NCBI RefSeq assembly: GCF_008086045.1
Contig: NZ_VSEY01000010.1
Span: 246,988-310,987 of the forward strand
Source: Nonomuraea sp. PA05
Lineage (GTDB): Bacteria; Actinomycetota; Actinomycetes; Streptosporangiales; Streptosporangiaceae
Reading direction: 5' to 3'
DNA: 64,000 nt
A program made the position numbers and the translations under genes. Within the stretch, counting starts at the first letter, position 1; each line of letters starts with the position of its first letter. Of this stretch, positions 1 to 9,666 are shown piece by piece. The notes below the pieces were generated by a model, which ran no database searches, was not told the DNA's origin, and saw only the letters and a list, made by a program, of their open reading frames with translations.

Positions 1-1302
1 CGGCGAGTGCACGGACTTGGCGGTGGCGACGGCCAGGGGGACGTTCGCCAGGAACTCCTCCTGGATCAGCCGCTCGTCGTCGGGGAAGGTGAATCCGAGG
101 CCGCCCGCGCAGGTCTCCTCGGTCCACTCGTCGTCCGGGTACTTGGCCGCCGCCGCCTCGCACGTGGACATCTCGGGCGTGATGGACAGGGCGCCACGCA
201 CGTTCGTCGTGTGCCCGTCGGTGTCGCCGTTCGTGGTGTAGAGCTCGGCGCCGATGTCCGGGTCGTACGTCGGCACAGCCGGGGTGGCGTCGTCACCGAG
301 CAGGGCCTCGAAGATGAGGTCGTCGGGGGCCGGAGTGGCCTGCTGCCAGCTGATCCCGTACAGGAGCAGCATGGCGGCCGAGTGGTAGTTGATCAGGTAG
401 GTGAACTTCACCCGCTTGGTCAGGTTGTCGTAGGCCACCGTCTCCGGCTCCGACTGCGCGGCCGCGCCGCGGTAGGTCTGGCTGGAGAACAGGCTGGAGG
501 AGCCCTCGTCGTCGTAGCGCCACTTGTAGGCGAAGTTGCGGTTGGGGTCCACCCCGTCGTTGCCGGTGATCTGCCCGTCGCCGTCGTTGTCGCGCAGGTT
601 CTTGCGCCACAGGCGGTTGCCGTCGGTGAAGGTGTAGTCGTAGCCGTCGGGGTTGGCGACCGGCAGGAACCACAGCTCGGTGGTGTTGACGAGCTGGGTC
701 AGCTCCGCGTTGCTCCCGTAGCCGTTGAGGAAGTGGTGCAGCAGCCGCCGCACCATCTCGGGCGTGATCCACTCCCGGGCGTGCTGGGCGGCCGAGTAGA
801 GGATGGCCTTGCGACTGCCGTCACGCACCTTGCGGGCGTCCTTGGTCACCTTGATCGCGGTGATCGGCGTGCCGTTGATGGAGTTGCCCAGATCGACGAC
901 CTTGGCGATGCCCGGCTTGGCGTTGGCCGCGGCGATGATCTCCTCACGGATGCCGCCCGCGCCGCCGTACGTCTTGAAGACCCCGTCACCCTGCTGGGCC
1001 AGCCTCGCGGCGGCCGTCTTGGCCTGGAGGGTGACGCCCTGCTTGGCGAGTGTGCCGGCCAGCGTCGAGGAGAGGATGACCTCGATGGTGATCTTCCCGT
1101 CCGCCCGCTTGACGACTCGCATCTCCTCGCGGTCCACGCCTGTGGCCATGAGCTTGGCGAGCTGGTCGGCGGTGAGCTCGCCGCTATAGACGAAGACCCC
1201 GTCCGGACCCGCCGCCGGCTTCGGTTTGGCCGAGGCGGGCGGGATCGCGAAGGAGCCGAGTAACAGGAGTGTGCTCGCGAACATGATCAACGTGCGCTTC
1301 AT
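1..1302 (-). CDS. M14 zinc carboxypeptidase, secreted (3' end beyond window)
   Basis: A secreted metallocarboxypeptidase that would trim C-terminal residues from extracellular peptides. The 434 visible residues start with a signal peptide (MKR, then a hydrophobic run ending PPASA). A propeptide-like stretch follows, then the peptidase M14 domain. Visible landmarks are the zinc motif H-A-R-E in QHAREWITPEM, NPDGYDYTF, the substrate-binding GVDPNRNF, SEPE, and the third zinc ligand in NYHSAAML. The ATG at 1302 is preceded by GGAGG. On the coding strand a TTGACA hexamer lies at 1379-1374, but no convincing -10 follows it. The gene runs off the left edge, so the catalytic Glu region and C-terminus are not fully visible. 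Confidence 0.93.
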   Translation of the reverse strand, partial: MKRTLIMFASTLLLLGSFAIPPASAKPKPAAGPDGVFVYSGELTADQLAKLMATGVDREEMRVVKRADGKITIEVILSSTLAGTLAKQGVTLQAKTAAARLAQQGDGVFKTYGGAGGIREEIIAAANAKPGIAKVVDLGNSINGTPITAIKVTKDARKVRDGSRKAILYSAAQHAREWITPEMVRRLLHHFLNGYGSNAELTQLVNTTELWFLPVANPDGYDYTFTDGNRLWRKNLRDNDGDGQITGNDGVDPNRNFAYKWRYDDEGSSSLFSSQTYRGAAAQSEPETVAYDNLTKRVKFTYLINYHSAAMLLLYGISWQQATPAPDDLIFEALLGDDATPAVPTYDPDIGAELYTTNGDTDGHTTNVRGALSITPEMSTCEAAAAKYPDDEWTEETCAGGLGFTFPDDERLIQEEFLANVPLAVATAKSVHSP

Positions 1303-1554
1303 CGCGCCTCCGAGATTGAAGCCCCCGAGTGCCGCTATGGGTGTGCCCGCAATGTCCGCGTATGCGGGAAGCTTGTCAATCACGACGGCCACATCCGGAC
1401 AATGTTCAACCAGATGGTGATCGTCATCGAATGACCACGCGAACGGCCAAGGTTGCGCGCGTCACGGCGAGGTGGCGGTGAGGCGGCGGAGCGTCCCCCT
1501 GGAGGGCCGTCAGCGCGGGACGGCGGGTGGGGTGGGGTGGCTTGCCGTAGAAGA

Positions 1555-1584
1555 GAAACGGGCTGCTCGTGAGCAGCCCGTTTC
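1555..1584 (-). terminator. Intrinsic terminator of glyS
   Basis: A perfect 14-bp inverted repeat (arm GAAACGGGCTGCTC, 2-nt centre) begins 9 bases after the glycyl-tRNA synthetase stop codon. Read leftward it is followed by the pyrimidine-rich TCTTCT. Placement and symmetry fit a rho-independent terminator. Confidence 0.85.
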
Positions 1585-1593
1585 GCTCACGAC

Positions 1594-2979
<1,386 letters not shown>

Positions 2980-3072
2980 TTTGGTTGATTCTCTTTCCGG
3001 CTGGAGGTCGGCGAGGGAAATTGGTGAGATCCCAGCTTAGGGGACGGCACCCGCTCTCGCGCGCGAGTAATG

Positions 3073-3360
3073 CTACGCCCCGTCCCGGGTGTAGACGTCC
3101 TCGTACGCACTGGGCTCGTTGAGCATCAGAATCATCAGGGGATACATCACCATTCGGGCGGCCGACAGCGCCCTGCGGTAGAAGCCGGCGCCCTCCCACT
3201 CCGTGACGAGCGCCCACAGGTTCGGCTCGTCCACCGACCTGGCCAGCCGGCCCCGCTGGTAGCCCGGCTGGGTGGCGAACGTGTCGAGGATGGTGTGGCC
3301 CTGCTTGACGAAGTCTTGGGACTGGGACTCTGGAACGGTGTATCGGATCACGGCGAGCAC
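3073..3360 (-). CDS. Antibiotic biosynthesis monooxygenase (ABM)-domain protein
   Basis: A 95-residue single-domain protein of the dimeric alpha/beta-barrel ABM fold. It starts MLAVIRYTVP, the usual first beta strand. It continues with a helix (DFVKQGHTILDTFATQPGY) and the strand pair GRLARSVDEPNLWALVTEWE. Members include cofactor-free oxygenases and haem-degrading enzymes, but many small stand-alone copies have no known substrate. No residue here identifies the reaction. It lies 93 bases upstream of glyS on the same strand, and functional linkage is not evident. Confidence 0.75.
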   Translation of the reverse strand: MLAVIRYTVPESQSQDFVKQGHTILDTFATQPGYQRGRLARSVDEPNLWALVTEWEGAGFYRRALSAARMVMYPLMILMLNEPSAYEDVYTRDGA

Positions 3361-3496
3361 CCGACCAGCCTAAAGGTGCGGGAGGGGCCGCCACAGGCGA
3401 GCAGCCGAGGTATCCCTTCGCCGGCGTACCTGGTGACCAGCTTCGGGACGCGGCTCGGGCTGCCCGGTGTCACGTCGCTCCCGTAGGCTCTGGGTC

Positions 3497-3835
3497 GTGG
3501 CCCCTGACAACAAGCAGCCCCAGGGCGAGCAGTTCTTCACGCCGGGCGCGACCGGTCTCCGCAAGGCGGTCGAGCGGCGCAGCGCGGTGCCGATGACGTT
3601 CCTGTTCACCCAGGTCCCCCGCTGGGTGGCGCCGGCCCTGCTGGTGATCCTGCTGCTGGCGGGGTTCGCCGTGACGAATCCGCTGGGCGGCGTGGCGGTG
3701 CTGCCGGTGCTCCTCTTCGTGGGGTGGCTGGCCTACCTGTCGTGGCCGTCCCTGAGCGTCGGCGGGAAGGTGTTGCGGGTCGCCATGCTGACCTTCCTGG
3801 TGTTGCTGATGGCGACCCGCTTCGGGGCGTTGTAG
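3497..3835 (+). CDS. Small integral membrane protein
   Basis: A 112-residue protein of unknown function, resembling the actinobacterial DUF6703-type small membrane proteins (family assignment from memory). A polar N-terminus (DNKQPQGEQFFTPG, then a basic segment) is followed by three hydrophobic helices: about residues 44-62, 65-84 and 90-108. I chose the GTG at 3497; an upstream in-frame codon at 3467 lacks a ribosome site and reads through Arg-rich sequence atypical of a start. It ends directly against the stop of the convergent aldehyde dehydrogenase gene, with no intergenic base. Confidence 0.7.
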   Translation: MAPDNKQPQGEQFFTPGATGLRKAVERRSAVPMTFLFTQVPRWVAPALLVILLLAGFAVTNPLGGVAVLPVLLFVGWLAYLSWPSLSVGGKVLRVAMLTFLVLLMATRFGAL

Positions 3836-5371
3836 TTACGGCAGCAGCGTGTAGCTGGGGAAGTTGCCCGGCAGGCGTTCGCCGTCCTCGCCGGTGGTGG
3901 CGGCTCTGACGAGCAGGTCGCCGCCGACGAACGCGCCGCGCCACGACGCGCCGAGCCCGCCGAACAGCTCCTCGCGGTCCCCGCGCGAGCGCGGCCGGTT
4001 GTGGCCGACCTTGAAGGCGCGCACCTCGGGTGAGAGCCGGGCGAAGGTGTCCGCCGATTCACAGGACAGGGTGGCCACCAGGGCGCCGTTGCTGGCGTTC
4101 ATGGCGGCCAGCAGCTCCGCCTCCGTGTCCACCAGCACGATCGTGTCGACGGGGCCGAAGGGCTCCGCGTGGTGGAGGGGGGAGGAGGGCGGCGGGTTGA
4201 GCAGCGCCGTCGGAGCGAAGTAGGCGGACGTATCTTGACCTGGGAGGAAGTGCCCGGAGTCGAGGGACGCGCGGTGGATCGGCACGCCGCCCCTCGTGAT
4301 CGCCTCGTCCACCTGGTCGGCCAGTTCCTTGGCCTTCGAGGCGTTGATCAGCGGGCCGAAGTCGAGCGTCGGCAGCGGGTCGCCCGGGTCCTCGACGGCC
4401 AGCGGGTGCCCGAAGCGCAGCGACCCGACCGCCTCCAGGTAGGCCGCCAGGAACTCGTGGAACAGCGAGCGCTGAACGACGAAGCGCGGGTAGGCGGTGC
4501 AGCGCTGCTTGGCGTAGTCGAAGGAGCCGCGGATCTGCCGGGCGAGCAGGTCCCAGTCGCCGTACTCCCAGACGCCCCAGCAGTTCAGCCCCTCCTGCTC
4601 CAGCACGTGCCGCCGGCCGAGGTCGGCCAGCGAGGTGGAGACCTTCGCGCCGGCGTCCCTGCCGCCCACGAACGACACGCAGCCCAGCGAGCCCGAGCCG
4701 ACGAGCACCGGCGACAGCTCCGCCCCTCCCCCGCTGACCAGCGTGAACGGCAGCCCTTCCCGTACGGCGAGCGCGCAGGCGAGCGTCAGGCAGCACAGGC
4801 CGCCGTCCGTCGGGGTCTTGGCGATCACCGCGTTGCCGGCCAGCGCCTGCACGAGCATGGCGTGCATGAGCACGCTCATCGGATAGTTCCAGCTCGCGAT
4901 GTTGCTGACGGGGCCGGGCAGCGACGTGCGCCCGTCCACCATGTGGTCGATCTCCCCGAGGTACCAGCGCACGCCGTCCAGGCAGCGGTCCACGTCGGCG
5001 CAGGCCGTCTTCCACGGCTTGCCGATCTCCCAGACCAGCAGCAGGGCGAGCAGGTCGCGGTGGGCGGCCATGGACTCCACGGCCGCCGACACCATGACCT
5101 TGCGCTCGGCGAGCGGCAGGTGACGCCAGCGCTGGTGTTCCTCGACCGCGCCCGCGACCGCCCGGCCTGCGCCGGCCCGGTCGAGCCTGGGCAGGCCGGC
5201 GATGGCGGAGCCGTCGAGCGGCGAGAAGCCGGGTACCGGCCGCCCGTCGCGGTGCCAGATGCCGCCCCAGTGGTTCAGCACCCGGTCGTCGTGAAAGGCC
5301 TCGGGAGCCGCCGAACAGCAGCGTTCGTAGGCGTCCCGCCAGGACGTGCCCGGCTTGAGCCGCATGTCCAT
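3836..5371 (-). CDS. Aldehyde dehydrogenase family protein
   Basis: An NAD(P)-dependent aldehyde dehydrogenase of 511 residues that should oxidise an aldehyde to a carboxylate. The catalytic apparatus is visible: Asn in ASWNYPMSV, the general-base Glu in LEQEGLNCW (family norm LELGG), and the nucleophilic Cys in YAKQRCTAYPRF. The usual FGPV motif appears as EPFGPVDTIV. The Glu-loop and Cys-loop deviate from mainstream members, so the substrate cannot be read off. It lies 59 bases downstream of gcl on the same strand and may be the last gene of the glyoxylate operon, for example acting on a C2/C3 semialdehyde; this is inference. Confidence 0.88.
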   Translation of the reverse strand: MDMRLKPGTSWRDAYERCCSAAPEAFHDDRVLNHWGGIWHRDGRPVPGFSPLDGSAIAGLPRLDRAGAGRAVAGAVEEHQRWRHLPLAERKVMVSAAVESMAAHRDLLALLLVWEIGKPWKTACADVDRCLDGVRWYLGEIDHMVDGRTSLPGPVSNIASWNYPMSVLMHAMLVQALAGNAVIAKTPTDGGLCCLTLACALAVREGLPFTLVSGGGAELSPVLVGSGSLGCVSFVGGRDAGAKVSTSLADLGRRHVLEQEGLNCWGVWEYGDWDLLARQIRGSFDYAKQRCTAYPRFVVQRSLFHEFLAAYLEAVGSLRFGHPLAVEDPGDPLPTLDFGPLINASKAKELADQVDEAITRGGVPIHRASLDSGHFLPGQDTSAYFAPTALLNPPPSSPLHHAEPFGPVDTIVLVDTEAELLAAMNASNGALVATLSCESADTFARLSPEVRAFKVGHNRPRSRGDREELFGGLGASWRGAFVGGDLLVRAATTGEDGERLPGNFPSYTLLP

Positions 5372-5430
5372 CCTCCTCGGTCGCAGCTAGGCAAGACTCG
5401 ATCAGATCGCGGTCGCATCCCGGTCGAAGC

Positions 5431-7152
5431 TCAGTCGGACCAGTCGGCGGTGATGAGCTCGGGCAGCGGCTCGAACTCCTTGACGGCCTCCAGCGACGGG
5501 CCCATGGCGGCGTTCGCCTCGCGCTCCACCATCACCTCCACCAGCACGGGCAGTCTCTTGTCCGCCGCCTCCGCGCTGGCCCAGGCCAGCGCGTCGCGGA
5601 TGTCGCCGGGCAGCTCCACCCGCCGCGCCGGGCAGCCGAACGCCTCCATGGCCTTGACGTGGTCGATGCCGCCCTCGCCGTAGTGCAGGTCCACGGCGTA
5701 GTTCATGCCGTACGGCAGCTCCGCCTGCCTGATCAGCCCCAGGTACTCGTTGTTGATCATGACGATGACGAACGGCACCCGGTACTGCGCCGCCACCGCC
5801 ACCTCCTCCATCAGGAACTGGAAGGAGTAGTCGCCGACCACCGCCACGACCTGCCGCTCCGGATGGGCGAGCTTGACCCCCATGGCGGCGGGCACCTCCC
5901 AGCCCAGCGGCCCGGCCTGCCCGCAGACCAGGTAGCGGCGCGGCAGGTAGGTGGTCTGGAACTGGCCGGACCAGATCTGGTAGAGCCCGATGGCGGTGAC
6001 GAACGTGGTGTCCCTCGGGAAGTACTCGTTGATCTCCTTGAACACCCTGGGGGGCTTGATCGGCACGTCCTCGAAGTCGTCCCTGCGGCCCATCGTGCCG
6101 CGCAGCTCGGCCACCCTGCGCGGCCACCTGCCCGGCTCCTGCGGCTTGCCGCGGCGGCGCGCCTCGTCGCGCAGGTCGGCCAGCACCGGCCTGGCGTGCC
6201 CGAGCACGCCCAGGTCGGGCTCGAAGACCCGCCCGATCTGCATGGGGTCGATGTCCACGTGCACGAACTTGCGGCCCCGCCGGTAGACGTCGAGGTCGCC
6301 GGTGTGCCGGTCGCCGAAGCGGGCGCCCACGGCCAGCACCAGGTCGCTCTCCAGGAACGCGGCGTTGCCCCACCGGGTCTGCGTCTGCGTGCCGGCCATG
6401 CCCGCGAACAGGGGGTGATCCTCGGGGAAGGCGCCCTTGCCCATGAGCGTCACCTGCACCGGCACCTGGAGGTGCTCGGCCAGCGCCCGCAGCTCCTCGG
6501 TCGCGTCACCGATGATCACGCCGCCGCCCGCCAGGATGATCGGCCGCCTGGCCTCCTCCAGCAGGTCCATGGCCGCCCGGACGACCTTGGGCAGAGGCTT
6601 GGGCACCTCGACGGGCAGCGGCGCGTCCAGCGCGCGGTCGTACCGGCAGGAACCGCGCTGGACGTCGAGCGGCAGGTCGATCAGCACGGGCCCGGGGCGC
6701 CCCGACCGCGCGACCCTGAACGCCTCCCTGAACAGCCACGGCGCCTGGGCGGGCTCCTTGAGCTGCACCGCCCACTTGGTCACCGGCTTGGCGATCTCCA
6801 CGATGTCCACCGCCTGGAACGCCTCCTGGTGCAGCTTGGAGGTCACGGCCTGCCCGGTGACGCAGATCATCGGGATCGAGTCGGCCAGCGCGGTGTAGAG
6901 GCCGGTGATCATGTTCGTGCCCGCGGGGCCGCTGGTGCCGATGCAGACGCCGACGTTCCCGGTGACCCTGGCCCAGCCGTCGGCCGCGTGGGTGCCGCCC
7001 TCCTCGTGGCGCACGGTGATGTGCCGGATCGAGCTGTTCTGCAGCGCGGCGTAGAGGGGGAGGATGGCCGCGCCCGGAATGCCGAAGACGGTGTCCACGC
7101 CCTCCGACTCCAGCACCTCGACCACGGCCTCCATGCAAGGTCGCTTCTTCAC
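5431..7152 (-). CDS. gcl: Glyoxylate carboligase (tartronate-semialdehyde synthase)
   Basis: A ThDP-dependent enzyme (573 residues) that condenses two glyoxylates into tartronate semialdehyde and CO2. It aligns along its length with E. coli Gcl: FGIPGAAILPLY, GTSGPAGTNMITGLY, ADSIPMICVTGQA, EAFQAVDIVEIAKPV, CGQAGPLGWEVPAA, and the ThDP-Mg motif GDYSFQF ... NNEYLGLIRQ. Unlike E. coli Gcl, which has Val51 where most ThDP enzymes have Glu, this protein has Glu50 (VRHEEGGTHAADG). It overlaps glxR by 4 bases, and hyi and glxR lie upstream in the same operon, supporting the glyoxylate-to-glycerate role over acetolactate synthesis. Confidence 0.92.
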   Translation of the reverse strand: MKKRPCMEAVVEVLESEGVDTVFGIPGAAILPLYAALQNSSIRHITVRHEEGGTHAADGWARVTGNVGVCIGTSGPAGTNMITGLYTALADSIPMICVTGQAVTSKLHQEAFQAVDIVEIAKPVTKWAVQLKEPAQAPWLFREAFRVARSGRPGPVLIDLPLDVQRGSCRYDRALDAPLPVEVPKPLPKVVRAAMDLLEEARRPIILAGGGVIIGDATEELRALAEHLQVPVQVTLMGKGAFPEDHPLFAGMAGTQTQTRWGNAAFLESDLVLAVGARFGDRHTGDLDVYRRGRKFVHVDIDPMQIGRVFEPDLGVLGHARPVLADLRDEARRRGKPQEPGRWPRRVAELRGTMGRRDDFEDVPIKPPRVFKEINEYFPRDTTFVTAIGLYQIWSGQFQTTYLPRRYLVCGQAGPLGWEVPAAMGVKLAHPERQVVAVVGDYSFQFLMEEVAVAAQYRVPFVIVMINNEYLGLIRQAELPYGMNYAVDLHYGEGGIDHVKAMEAFGCPARRVELPGDIRDALAWASAEAADKRLPVLVEVMVEREANAAMGPSLEAVKEFEPLPELITADWSD

Positions 7153-8009
7153 GCGTTCAGCCTTTCGATCACCTTCAGCAGGGCGGAGTGGTCGAGCGAG
7201 CCGTGGCCCTGGGCCCTGGCGGCGGCCACGAGCTGGGCGACCTGCCCGGTGAGCGGCAGGCTGACGCCGGCCTCGCGGGCGGCGGCCAGGGCGATGCCCA
7301 TGTCCTTGTGGTGCAGGTCGATGCGGAAGCCGGGGGCGAACTCGCGCTTGACCATGGTGTGCCGCTTGAGCTCCAGGATCCGGGAGCCGGCCAGGCCGCC
7401 CGCGAGCACGTCCAGGCCGGGGGCCGGGTCCACGCCTGACGCCTCCAGCAGCACGATGGCCTCCGACACGAGCCCGTAGATGCCGCCCACGACGAGCTGG
7501 TTGGCGGCCTTGACGGTCTGGCCCGCGCCCGCCGGGCCGACGTGCACGACGGTGACGCCGAGGCGCTCCAGGACGGGCCTGGCCGCCTCGAAGTCGCCGG
7601 GCGCGCCACCGGCCATGATCGACAGGGTGCCGTCGATCGCGCCGCGCTCGCCGCCGCTGACGGGCGCGTCCAGGGCCCGTACGCCGACCTTGGCGGCCTC
7701 CCTGGCCACCCAGCGGGAGGTCTCCGGCTTGATCGTGCTCATGTCGACGTAGAGCAGGTTCGGCCTGGCGTACTCGATGACGAGCGGCGCGACCGCTTCC
7801 ACCTGCGGCGAGTCGGGCAGCATGGTGATCACGACGTCGGCGCCGGCGACCGCGTCCACCACGCCGGCGGCGCCCTTGCCGCCGAGGGCGACGAGTTGCT
7901 CGACGCGCTCGGCACTCACGTCATACCCGGTCACGACATATCCGGCTTTGAGGAGGTTGGCGGCCATCGGGCTGCCCATGATCCCCAGGCCGACGAACCC
8001 GATGTTCAT
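7149..8009 (-). CDS. glxR: 2-hydroxy-3-oxopropionate (tartronate semialdehyde) reductase
   Basis: It reduces tartronate semialdehyde to D-glycerate with NAD(P)H, the step after Gcl. The 286-residue protein is a typical beta-hydroxyacid dehydrogenase. It has the N-terminal Rossmann motif GFVGLGIMGSPMA, the substrate loop DAPVSGGERGA near residue 118, the catalytic Lys in GAGQTVKAANQL, and the C-terminal helical domain with HHKDMGIAL. It overlaps hyi (ATGA) and gcl by 4 bases each, indicating translational coupling. Related family members reduce methylmalonate semialdehyde, but the gcl-hyi context favours GlxR. Confidence 0.94.
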   Translation of the reverse strand: MNIGFVGLGIMGSPMAANLLKAGYVVTGYDVSAERVEQLVALGGKGAAGVVDAVAGADVVITMLPDSPQVEAVAPLVIEYARPNLLYVDMSTIKPETSRWVAREAAKVGVRALDAPVSGGERGAIDGTLSIMAGGAPGDFEAARPVLERLGVTVVHVGPAGAGQTVKAANQLVVGGIYGLVSEAIVLLEASGVDPAPGLDVLAGGLAGSRILELKRHTMVKREFAPGFRIDLHHKDMGIALAAAREAGVSLPLTGQVAQLVAAARAQGHGSLDHSALLKVIERLNA

Positions 8010-8785
8010 CCCTGCCTCCAGTCGAACGCGCCCGGCCCCTCGTGCCGGTACTCCAGGCCGACGTGGCCGCGGTACCCCGCCGCCTCCAGATGCGCGAAGA
8101 TCTCCTCGTACGGCATCCCGCCGCTCCCCGGCCGCCCCCTGCCTGGGTCGTCGGCGACCTGCACGTGCCCGAAGCGGCCCGCGTGCCGGTCGATCAGCGA
8201 CAACACGTTCTCGCCCATCCTGTGCAGGTGGTAGAGGTCGGCCAGGAAGGCCACGTTCTCCCTGTCCACCTGGTCGATGAGCTCGAACGCCGACCCCGCC
8301 GAGGTGATCGGGTAGAGCGGGTTCTCATGGGAGTTGAGCGCCTCGACGACCACGGTCGCGCCGATGCTCCCGGCCGCGTCGGCCGCCCTGCGCAGGTTCG
8401 CCACGGCCAGGTCCCTGTCGGTGCCGGGGCCGTTGCCGTACAGGGCGTTCAGCACCGGGCAGCCCAGCTCGCCGGCGAGCCGCACGGCCACCTCGATGTT
8501 GGCCTGGAACCGGGCCGAGGCCTCCGGCCTGGCCAGCAGGCCGCGCTCGCCCGCCGCCATGTCGCCGGCGTCGAAGTTGAGCCCCACCAGGCGCACCCCG
8601 GCGTCCTCGATGGCCTGCCGCAGCTCCGCCAGGGCCGCGCCGCCGGGGTCGGGGCCGTCGAACGGCCACCACAGCTCGACCGCGTCGAACCCGCACTTGG
8701 CCGCCGCCGCCGGGCGTTCCAGCAGCGGCAGGTCCGTGAACAGGATCGACAGGTTGACGTCGAACCTCAGCGCGCCGGTCCTCAT
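8006..8785 (-). CDS. hyi: Hydroxypyruvate isomerase
   Basis: A TIM-barrel isomerase of the xylose-isomerase-like superfamily (259 residues) interconverting hydroxypyruvate and tartronate semialdehyde. Features include the first strand RFDVNLSILFTDLPLLER, GFDAVELWWPF, the metal-ligand Glu in VVVEALNSHENP, ADLYHLHRMGEN, GHVQVADDPGRGRPG, and the final VGLEYRHEGPG. It sits between sucD and glxR with 4-base overlaps on both sides. The gene order sucD-hyi-glxR-gcl makes assignment to the glyoxylate route firm. Confidence 0.92.
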   Translation of the reverse strand: MRTGALRFDVNLSILFTDLPLLERPAAAAKCGFDAVELWWPFDGPDPGGAALAELRQAIEDAGVRLVGLNFDAGDMAAGERGLLARPEASARFQANIEVAVRLAGELGCPVLNALYGNGPGTDRDLAVANLRRAADAAGSIGATVVVEALNSHENPLYPITSAGSAFELIDQVDRENVAFLADLYHLHRMGENVLSLIDRHAGRFGHVQVADDPGRGRPGSGGMPYEEIFAHLEAAGYRGHVGLEYRHEGPGAFDWRQG

Positions 8786-9666
8786 GTCGCCGCCCTGTCC
8801 AGCACCGCCCGCATGAGGCGGGCCGTCTCCGACGGGGTCCTGCCGACGCGCACGCCGACCGCCTCCAGGGCCTCCTTCTTGGCCTGGGCGGTGCCGGACG
8901 AGCCGGACACGATCGCGCCCGCGTGCCCCATCGTCTTGCCCTCGGGCGCGGTGAAGCCCGCCACGTAGGCCACGACCGGCTTGGTGACGTTCGCGGCGAT
9001 GTAGGCGGCGGCCCGCTCCTCGGCGTCGCCGCCGATCTCGCCGATCATGACGATCGCGTCGGTGCCCGGGTCGTCCTGGAACGCCCGCAGGCAGTCGATG
9101 TGCGTGGTGCCGATGACCGGGTCGCCGCCGATGCCCACGGCCGTGGAGAAGCCTAGGTCGCGCAGCTCGTACATGAGCTGGTAGGTGAGCGTGCCCGACT
9201 TGGAGACCAGCCCGATGCGGCCCGCGGTGGTGATGTCGGCGGGGATGATCCCCGCCGACGACTGGCCGGGGCTGATCAGGCCGGGGCAGTTGGGGCCGAT
9301 GATCCTGGTACGGCCGTTCGCCAGGGCGCGGAAGCGCACGGCGTCGTGCACCGGCACGCCCTCCGTGATCACCACGCAGAGCGGCACCTCCGCCGCCACG
9401 GCCTCCTCCACGGCCGAGGCGGTGAAGCGCGGCGGCACGAAGATCACCGACACGTCGGCGCCGGTCTCCGACACCGCCTCGGCGACCGAGCCGAGCACCG
9501 GCACCGTGCGCTCCCCGAAGTCCACCGACCGGCCGCCCTTGCCGGGCGTCACCCCGGCCACGATGTCAGTGCCGGCGGCGAGCATGCGGGCCGTGTGACG
9601 GGTGCCCTCCGCGCCCGTCATGCCCTGGACGAGTACCCGGCTGTCCTTGGTCAGAAAGATCGCCAT
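8782..9666 (-). CDS. sucD: Succinate-CoA ligase (ADP-forming) alpha subunit, island copy
   Basis: The alpha subunit of a succinyl-CoA synthetase-type ligase (294 residues). It carries the CoA-binding Rossmann domain (MTGAEGTRHTARMLAAGT, VTPGKGG) and the phospho-histidine loop GHAGAIVSG near residue 245. It pairs with the adjacent sucC, ending exactly where sucD begins. TCA-cycle copies are not usually embedded in glyoxylate operons, so this pair may act on another dicarboxylate such as oxalate or malate. The sequence motifs alone do not distinguish these. Confidence 0.9.
   Translation of the reverse strand: MAIFLTKDSRVLVQGMTGAEGTRHTARMLAAGTDIVAGVTPGKGGRSVDFGERTVPVLGSVAEAVSETGADVSVIFVPPRFTASAVEEAVAAEVPLCVVITEGVPVHDAVRFRALANGRTRIIGPNCPGLISPGQSSAGIIPADITTAGRIGLVSKSGTLTYQLMYELRDLGFSTAVGIGGDPVIGTTHIDCLRAFQDDPGTDAIVMIGEIGGDAEERAAAYIAANVTKPVVAYVAGFTAPEGKTMGHAGAIVSGSSGTAQAKKEALEAVGVRVGRTPSETARLMRAVLDRAAT

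Noticed and set aside
4169..7479. Long open frames opposite the aldehyde dehydrogenase and gcl genes (over 500 codons)
   Set aside because: These antisense frames are typical of GC-rich DNA. They are rich in Arg, Gly, Val and His, lack domain motifs, and mirror well-recognised genes.
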